Shown here piece by piece: positions 57,773 through 64,000 of a stretch of 64,000 nt of DNA (its first letter is position 1; the number at the start of each line of letters is the position of its first letter). The DNA comes from Inia geoffrensis. Lineage: Eukaryota > Chordata > Mammalia > Artiodactyla > Iniidae. The notes beneath the pieces were generated by a model that saw only the letters and a list, made by a program, of their open reading frames with translations, had not been told where the DNA came from and made no database searches. A program made the position numbers and the translations under genes. Location: assembly GCA_036417435.1 (NCBI GenBank), contig CM070899.1, positions 70,376,501 through 70,440,500 on the forward strand, in the 5' to 3' direction.

Positions 57773-59807
57773 TCTTTTTTTCTTTGAATGCCGTGTCTTC
57801 TGTACTCTTTTATTATCATCATAGTCTTTGCATCAAGATACATAGCAATGATAGCAGGTTTCTTTTTAAAGCTTAGTATTAAATATCTTTCCCCATGTTA
57901 ATTTTACATTACTCTGCCAAGAAAAAAATTAAAACTCAAGTTATTTGAAGCCTGGACATATTTCCATGATTAGCCGGGCTGTGTAAAAGTTGGTGGCTTT
58001 GTTCTTCCTGCTGTGTGAGCAGGTCCAGTCCCTAGAAAGATGGGACGAGGCTATAATTGTTTTTCAAAAGTGTGCTACAAAAACGGATGGCCTGTTATAA
58101 GCAAGACCAGGGTGAGGGAGGGACAGTTTCTTCCAGAAACAGAATTTCTGAAGAGTCCCAGTCCATCGTTTTCCCCAGAATGGTTGGAGGAAGGGTAAAA
58201 TCTCAACATGAGCTTCAAAGCTATGTCTCTGTGAGGGGACAGTAGTCGCCTTACTGAGGGGGGCGCGGCTGCCCATCCCCTATGTTCTCAGCAGGGCAAT
58301 GGATAGTTTATTGCCCAGTGAGTGTGAAGTGGGCTGAAGCTCGGTTGGTACTGAATTCTCTGAGAGGTTTCTTCTAGAAACAGACAACTTAGACTCTTCC
58401 TCTCACTTCAGCAAAGAAGTTCTTTTAAAACCACTTGGCACGCTCCTCCTGTGCCCTTGCAGGGCGGCTCAGAGGAGGGAGTCGTCAGTACAGCCCCTTT
58501 CCAGGCAATATTGGGACTCCTGAAGGTTGGGGACCCCGTAGAAATGGATGAAGGTGGCTGCCACCTCCAGGACGTGGAAGATCTGATGAGGCTGGGACCA
58601 TATGTCGAATTTTCCAGAGAAGGAGCACTCAGGAACCCACGTGGCATAAAGACCAGCTCCGGTGATGTACGTCACAGCCATGAGGAAGAACCAGCCCATC
58701 TGGCCCGCCGTGGTGGCCTTGATGAAGCCCTCCGCGATTGTAAAGTGCACGGTGGGCACGGCGCTGCTCAAGCCAAGCCCCAGGAACATCCCTGCTCTTG
58801 TCTGCTGGTGCTTAGGAGAGGCAGACTGGTCCCACTCGGCCACGGTGATGGCAGAGATGCCCAGGATACAGACGCTGGAGAGGTAACTGAGCCGTGGCTG
58901 TGGGAGCAGTAAAAGGAGTAAAACAGAGCCAGGGGACAAAGCTCCCTGTAATCAGCAGGGCAATCCCTGAATAATCCAGTTGGGAAAAGGGCTGGAAAAT
59001 AATCCAGTTTGTCACTGCTCTGAGTGACAACAGACAGTGTGAAAGAGCCAGGAGAAGCTGAGGCAGAGCCCCGCGCCCAGGAAGAACATCGTGAACACCA
59101 CCTTCTCCTGAAGGGGGGTCATGAAGTATATGTTTGGTCTGAGCATGGTCAGGATTCCCAGAAAGAGAAACGGCACAAAACCAAGCAGGTGGGTCCAGAA
59201 GTTGCCCGTCTCCGTGTGGATGTGGAAGATGCTCTTGAAGCAGCCCCGGAAGGAGGGCATGGGCGGCCTGTGGCCGTGCAGCAGGTAGTCCTTGTCCTTC
59301 AACCAGTCGGGGAGCACTTCGTGCGGGATGACCCTCCAGCGCCCCTCCCAGACCTTATGCACAAACTCCTCCATCTTCTCCATGCCACGGTGGGCTTGCA
59401 GGGGAAGTGTCAGCACCCACCCCTCCTCCTCTTCCTGAGGCACTGGGCGTGCCTGCTTTTCTTCAGCTTTGCTTGGGCTGGTGACACCCTGCTGGCCTTG
59501 CTCCTCTAGCAGGGGGCCCAGCTCATCCAGCTTCGCTGTGTCAGCCTCCCTATTCCTGGCAGGAGCCCCATTGCCCTGGGCCACCACAGGTCCTTTGTGA
59601 GAAGACATCTGGCTGGTACCTCAATGCCCTGCGGCTTCAGCTTGGGGAAAGGGTGGGGTCTCTCGGCCCCAGAGGGCAGAGAGTTCCCTGTGATGGAAGA
59701 CAGGCGGTGGGGGGGGGCGGGGGGGGGCGAGCTCTGCTGGGGGCTGCAGACCCTGCGCTACATCCCATGGCGCTGGAGGCGGCCTGCGGCCAAGCAGCCC
59801 GGATCCA

Positions 59808-59824
59808 AGAAATCCCCTTTTGTG
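59808..59824. repeat. Target-site duplication, right copy, of ADIPOR1 pseudogene
   Basis: AGAAATCCCCTTTTGTG lies just beyond the 5' UTR end of the ADIPOR1 copy and pairs with the repeat at 57757-57772. It marks the 5' end of the retrocopy, which is therefore likely to be near full length at its 5' end. Confidence 0.85.
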
Positions 59825-62327
59825 ATTAATAATCTCGATATTTACTACTCATAAGTACTATTACAATTTTTATTTTTAATGTACTGCTAAATCATTGGCT
59901 TCAAAACTATGTTAGCTTACTTGTAAAGGCTAAATATATGGGTTATGTAATTTTTGAGGGCATTAACCGAAATGTTAGTTGTCTTCTTGGAAAGAAATTA
60001 TATTCTCAGTGAGTATTTCCAAATGTTATATTAAATAGTGTAACATTTTGAATAGAGAAGAGATTGATTTTTAACTTCTGATGGCTGATTGTTCTTATTA
60101 TCTTTGTTCACCTCACTATATTCCTATTAAAGATATGTTTTTGCCTTGTTTGGAATAGAATTTACTAGGATTCATGTTAAATATTATGTAGAGTTTAAAA
60201 ATAGCAAACTTTGAATGTCAATTTTACAGAATATGAAACTCCTTTACAACATTGTTATTAAGGATAGGACGTACCTTTATAAGTCTAATAAAAATATTAT
60301 GCAATTTTTAAGCAACATGTTGATATATCATAGGGGATGTTTACTGTAATGTTCTCCCCAAAGTCAATTTAAAAAAGCACTCAGTTTTTATATTAGAATA
60401 TGAAAGGCCATGAGAAAAGTGGCTGGATTCGTTACTTATGAATTATCTAAATGGAACACATATATACCATCCCACCAAAACAATTTCATCTGACTTAGTT
60501 ACTGTTAGAATAGCTTAAAATACAATTTACTAAGTGATATGTCTGCAAACCCACTGATTGTAGACATTGTACTATGCAAAATGTAAAGCTAAAAGTAACT
60601 AATGCTCTTCAGAAGTATGATAGCCTTTGCAAATTGTTTGGAATTAATTTGTTTTGAGTAAACGGAAATTAGTCTGTTAAATGAAGCATATAAAAAAGGA
60701 TTACAAAGGGGTAGGAGGCTATCTCACCAGGATAGTTAAAACCCACACATTTGTATAAGTCAGAAGTACGGTCCTTTAAAAATGATCTTATTCATTCCAA
60801 TTGCCTGAGCTTTGTGCCTCCTGACGTGATCTGGAGATTTGGCAAAGGAGAAACATATTTAGAATCTTACTCATTAGAATACTGAACTCATCCGTCAGCC
60901 TGATTGACAAGGTCTTAGACAAAGCATTTTGCCTGGCACACAACCTGTACTGAGATTTTCCTGTGGCTATAATGTAGCACACCTGACAGATGTTTGAGTC
61001 ATTTAAAACAGCAGGAGGTACTCATAAACACCACAGACTGGCATTCAACATGACAGGGATTATTTTTCTTTTGTCTGCCTGAAGTTATATGGCCTATAAT
61101 CAACAAAGGATTTAGGTATAACTAGCTAAAACATAGGGTGTGATATCATTTTTATGCAATATTTCTCTCGCTATAAAGCCTACCAAGTGGCCTAGAAGCT
61201 GAGATACTTTTTGACGCAGGTGAAACACATTTTATGTGTTTCCCTTTTCATGATCAGAACTGGTTTAGAAAAGTGTCAAGGACATTATTTGCTCATGGAT
61301 TAAAGATAATATATCACCAATTTTCTTGATAGTTCCTTAATGATATAATGGGCTTTCCTAAATCCATGTTAATTTTTCACTTCAATCAACATGGCGGTGA
61401 TGAAGTAGAACAACTACAAGGATACTTTTACACAATTCCCAATAACAATGTGTCTGAATTAGAAAAAGAAAGGCAAAAATAAATATATACCATCTGTAGT
61501 TTAAGAGATTATATGTCCTAAGGGATGGAGATGGATGCTATTAATTTAAATGTCATGCTTGCACAGAATGAAGCATGGCAATTTTAAATTTGGCTTTATT
61601 AAAGTTTCTTTTTTAGCTCAAGTATCTCATTTGGTAAATAGCAATTGGAAGAAATGCTCACTGATAAAGTTTATTTAGGTGCTTTGGGAGCAGTAACAGG
61701 CAGGGGGCACAATACTTTCAAAATGGCATTTTATTGCATTTACAAATTATTGCATAATCAAAATAACCTTGCAGTCTACAACTACATAGGGACTTCAAAA
61801 ATAGGGAAATTAACACTACCTTAAAGGAACAAATAAATACCGTCATTGAACCATGGTGCTTCCCTGGCATGTGTAACACTTATTTTAGAAGTTGTTTTTA
61901 TAAGCATGAGTTTGTTGGGAAAAGATTCTGGTTCTGTTCTGCAGAGGTCATGGCTTTTCTTTCAGTTTGCTTTAGGGTTCAATGATTTGCTGGATACAGC
62001 TGCATGTGCAGATGCAGACACTGTTTCATCCTAGGATATAAGTGGAGTTTAGTATTTATGTGTCAAGATAAGTCTGTAGAAGTTAATGAACACATTCTAT
62101 AAGGCTATGCCCAAACACGAGGAATAGTTGGAATTCCGAAAAACACATATATCTCAGAAACGTTGAAATTAGTAAATTTATCTGTCCAATGTTTTATTTA
62201 TTCCTGTTGCCAGCTACAGTTTACTGTATTTTCCTGATACTCATACTCTAACCCCTATATATCCAGGCTGATGACCCATACTGACACTTGATTTTTGGTC
62301 CATTGATGGTGATATTTTGAGCAAGAT
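59825..62327. other. AT-rich intergenic sequence, nothing recognised
   Basis: 2.5 kb with no young repeats and no believable open frame; the longest such stretch in the window. Confidence 0.45.
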
Positions 62328-62508
62328 TTTTTTTTTTTAACATCTTTATTGGAGTATAATTGCTTTACAATGGTGTGTTAGTTTCTGCTTTACAGTAAAA
62401 TGAATCAGTTATATATATACATATGTTCCCATATCTCTTCCCTCTTGCATCTCCCTCCCTCCCACTTTCCCTATCCCATCCCTCCAGGCAATCACAAAGC
62501 ACCAAGCT
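62328..62508 (-). mobile_element. Short L1 3' end, minus strand (copy 1)
   Basis: T tract, then ACATCTTTATTGGAGTATAA, TTGCTTTACAATGGTGTGTT and CCCATCCCTCCAGGCAATCA: antisense 3' UTR of a cetartiodactyl L1, truncated to about 180 bp. TSD not clear. Confidence 0.88.
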
Positions 62509-62601
62509 TATTTTAGCTAGCTTCAGGATTAGACGTTCTGCCCTACTAGCTACTTTGGAAAGGAGCTTCTTAAGACCATTGTAATCTGATGGTCTTAGAC
62601 T

Positions 62602-62634
62602 AGATATGTATATCTTAGATATGTATATCTGTGC
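62602..62634. repeat. Short tandem duplication of a 17-bp unit
   Basis: AGATATGTATATCTT is followed directly by AGATATGTATATCTG between the two L1 3' ends. Confidence 0.8.
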
Positions 62635-62683
62635 TTTTGTTTTCATTTTAAATAAATTCACTCAGAAGGGGAGAGAGCAGAGC

Positions 62684-62905
62684 TTTTTTTTTTTTTTAAA
62701 CATCTTTATTGGGGTATAATTGCTTTACAATGGTGTGTCCGTTTCTACTTTATAACAAAGTGAATCAGTTATACATATACACACGTTCGCATATCTCTTC
62801 CCTCTTGCGTCTCCCACCCTCCCTATCCCACCCCTCCAGGCGGTCACAAAGCACCAGGCCGATATCCCTGTGCCAAGCGGCTGCTTCCCACTAGCTATCT
62901 ACCTT
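62684..62905 (-). mobile_element. Short L1 3' end, minus strand (copy 2)
   Basis: T tract, AACATCTTTATTGGGGTATA and CACCCCTCCAGGCGGTCACA, extending a little further into the 3' UTR than copy 1 (CTGTGCCAAGCGGCTGCTTC). Same family and orientation, about 175 bp away from copy 1. Confidence 0.88.
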
Positions 62906-62984
62906 AGATTTGTTTGAAATAATATAAATGAGACCTACACTGTGAGCACTGACTATGCTAGTCCCCTCAAGTGGAAAGATTTTC

Positions 62985-63270
62985 CTTGAGATTTGAACTA
63001 AATTTCCATTTCCTTAGGGAAGCTTGACCTGACCTTTCTGACTAGCTCAAGTCCCCCTCTTATGTGCTTTCAAAATACCATGTAACACTCCTTTTTCGAG
63101 TGTCACCATTGCAGTTTCACATTTACTTTTTGCTTATTTGATTAATATCTGTCTCTCCCACTAAACTCCAAGCTCCATAATGATAGGGATTGTGTCTGTT
63201 TTTCTCATCCTTTTATCCTTGGTACTTTGCATGTGATGGGGACTCAGGAAATGATTGTCGAACAAATGCA
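62985..63270 (+). repeat. LINE2 (L2) 3' end relic
   Basis: CTGTCTCTCCCACTAAACTC, AAGCTCCATAATGATAGGGATTG, TGTCTGTTTTTCTCATCC, and GGACTCAGGAAATGATTGTC followed by GAACAAATGCA correspond to the L2 3' end order. Confidence 0.65.
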
Positions 63271-64000
63271 TTTTATAAAGCACCTACTTGATATTATTTA
63301 TATAATTTTAAAATGTCTAATTACAATTTTGAAATATTCTTAAAGCATACACTACTCTTCCAGCATTTTGGTGGTGTATATTGTATGGTTTTGGCAGACT
63401 AGTAAATAACAGCCTCTTTCCCTCCCTACTGTGGAATCATTTGAGAGATGCATCCAAAATTCAGACATGGATTGGAGGACATGGCTTAAATGTGAGGCAT
63501 GATTGTGTTACTAATTCCTCATCTTTGCTCATTTCAACCTCACCAGTCACAGTCAGGTTCCTACTTGGGAACAAAGTGGACGAAAAATTATCTTTGATCA
63601 ACGGATAATGTTCAGGCTTTAAGTCAGAACACTGAACTATCTGTGAATTATAAAATAACATACATCAACTGGAAGAATGAAATAAACTTCTCTGAACTTT
63701 GATATTTGAACCTTAAAAGTTTCAGATACAGTCTTCACTTTTTCAGTATCACAGCAGATAACAACCTGTTCCCTATTTTCTGCCATCCCCTCCCATGACA
63801 CTGAAGTCATAATTATCAGCAAGCAATATATACACCAGGAACAGTGTTAGTACTTTACATCTACAATCTTATTTTATCTGGGAGGGAGTAGAGTGTAGAT
63901 GTTAAGAGCAGTGTAGCATAGAGATTAAGATCCTGGTTAAATGATGCACTGTATAGAATGTGTTTAGTAGTACAGCACCTGATAATATAGTCCTCTGTAA
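63271..64000. other. AT-rich sequence, possible MIR scrap at the end
   Basis: No gene. The last 180 bp (ACACCAGGAACAGTGTTAGT, then ACTTTACATCTACAATCTTA) may be a degraded plus-strand MIR. Confidence 0.3.

Larger units (their letters stand above)
57757..59824 (-). pseudogene. ADIPOR1P: Processed (retroposed) pseudogene of ADIPOR1, adiponectin receptor 1
   Basis: Intronless minus-strand copy of the mRNA for ADIPOR1, a seven-transmembrane zinc-containing receptor that couples adiponectin to AMPK and PPAR-alpha signalling. The coding body runs from ATG at 59608 to TGA at 58469-58471: 1140 nt, equal to 379 codons plus stop, against 375 residues in human. Recognisable in order are the N-terminus MSSHKGPVVAQGNGAPA, the cytosolic segment with KVWEGRWRVIPHEVLPDWL, the membrane core, and the C-terminus ending GCTDDSLL. 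The zinc-binding histidines are still visible (SWLFHT; HQIFH). The frame is broken: a net +14 nt change near 58970-59012 brings in TGA at 59012-59014, and a net +1 near 58920-58935 restores the original frame. A 5' UTR lies at about 59609-59807. The 3' UTR continues to about 57785, where AATAAA (minus strand, 57808-57813) precedes a short A-rich tail (T-rich on plus, 57773-57785). A 16-17 bp TSD flanks the copy, so this is L1-mediated retroposition. It is almost certainly non-functional. Confidence 0.96.

Noticed and set aside
58451..59509. Plus-strand open frames of 153 and 161 codons
   Set aside because: They are antisense shadows of the ADIPOR1 pseudogene, open because of its GC-rich coding sequence.
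1..64000. CRISPR array, bacterial-type operon, phage or plasmid features
   Set aside because: No regularly spaced repeats with unique spacers and no dense gene packing. The SINE, L1 and LTR content is mammalian.

Overview
This window looks like nuclear DNA from a cetacean (whale or dolphin). The evidence is at least nine copies of a short tRNA-derived SINE of the CHR-2 type (opening GCTTCCCTGGTGGCGCAGT and ending in an A-rich tail), three longer CHR-1-type relatives, and L1 elements with the 3' UTR typical of cetartiodactyl L1. The species cannot be named from this. The DNA is AT-rich and intergenic (or inside a very long intron). I find no intact protein-coding gene, no functional RNA gene and no CRISPR array.

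Layout. 1-4000: AT-rich, one CHR-2 SINE. 4000-6750: a 5'-truncated L1 end, a SINE, and the 5' part of an ancient L1. 6.8-14 kb: MIR, SINEs, GT and TA microsatellites and an MLT1-type LTR. 14.0-17.05 kb: one 5'-truncated L1 with a 17-bp target-site duplication (TSD) and younger L1 ends nested in it. 17-26 kb: MIRs, an LTR, short SINEs, a MER20-like DNA transposon, and an isolated GC/CpG-richer patch (21.29-21.93 kb) ending in a strong splice-donor-like site. 26.8-29.6 kb: two eroded plus-strand L1 pieces. 29.6-34.4 kb: two LTR relics in otherwise unassigned sequence. 34.5-57.2 kb: a dense L1 cluster, mostly minus strand, with SINE-in-L1, L1-in-L1 and SINE-in-Tigger nests. 57.76-59.82 kb: the only clear gene-derived locus, a processed pseudogene of ADIPOR1 (adiponectin receptor 1) on the minus strand. 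59.8-64 kb: unassigned AT-rich DNA, two short L1 3' ends and an L2 relic.

No genes work together here. The content is a record of retroposition: L1 copied itself, the SINEs and an ADIPOR1 mRNA into the locus, and TSDs around many copies give the insertion order. All L1 copies are dead by truncation, internal deletion, frameshift, inserted SINEs or loss of reverse-transcriptase active-site aspartates. I found no convincing undescribed biological system. The items most worth checking are the possible exon at 21.3-21.93 kb and the structure of the ADIPOR1 retrocopy. Family names for old repeats come from recognition by eye, not from a database search.
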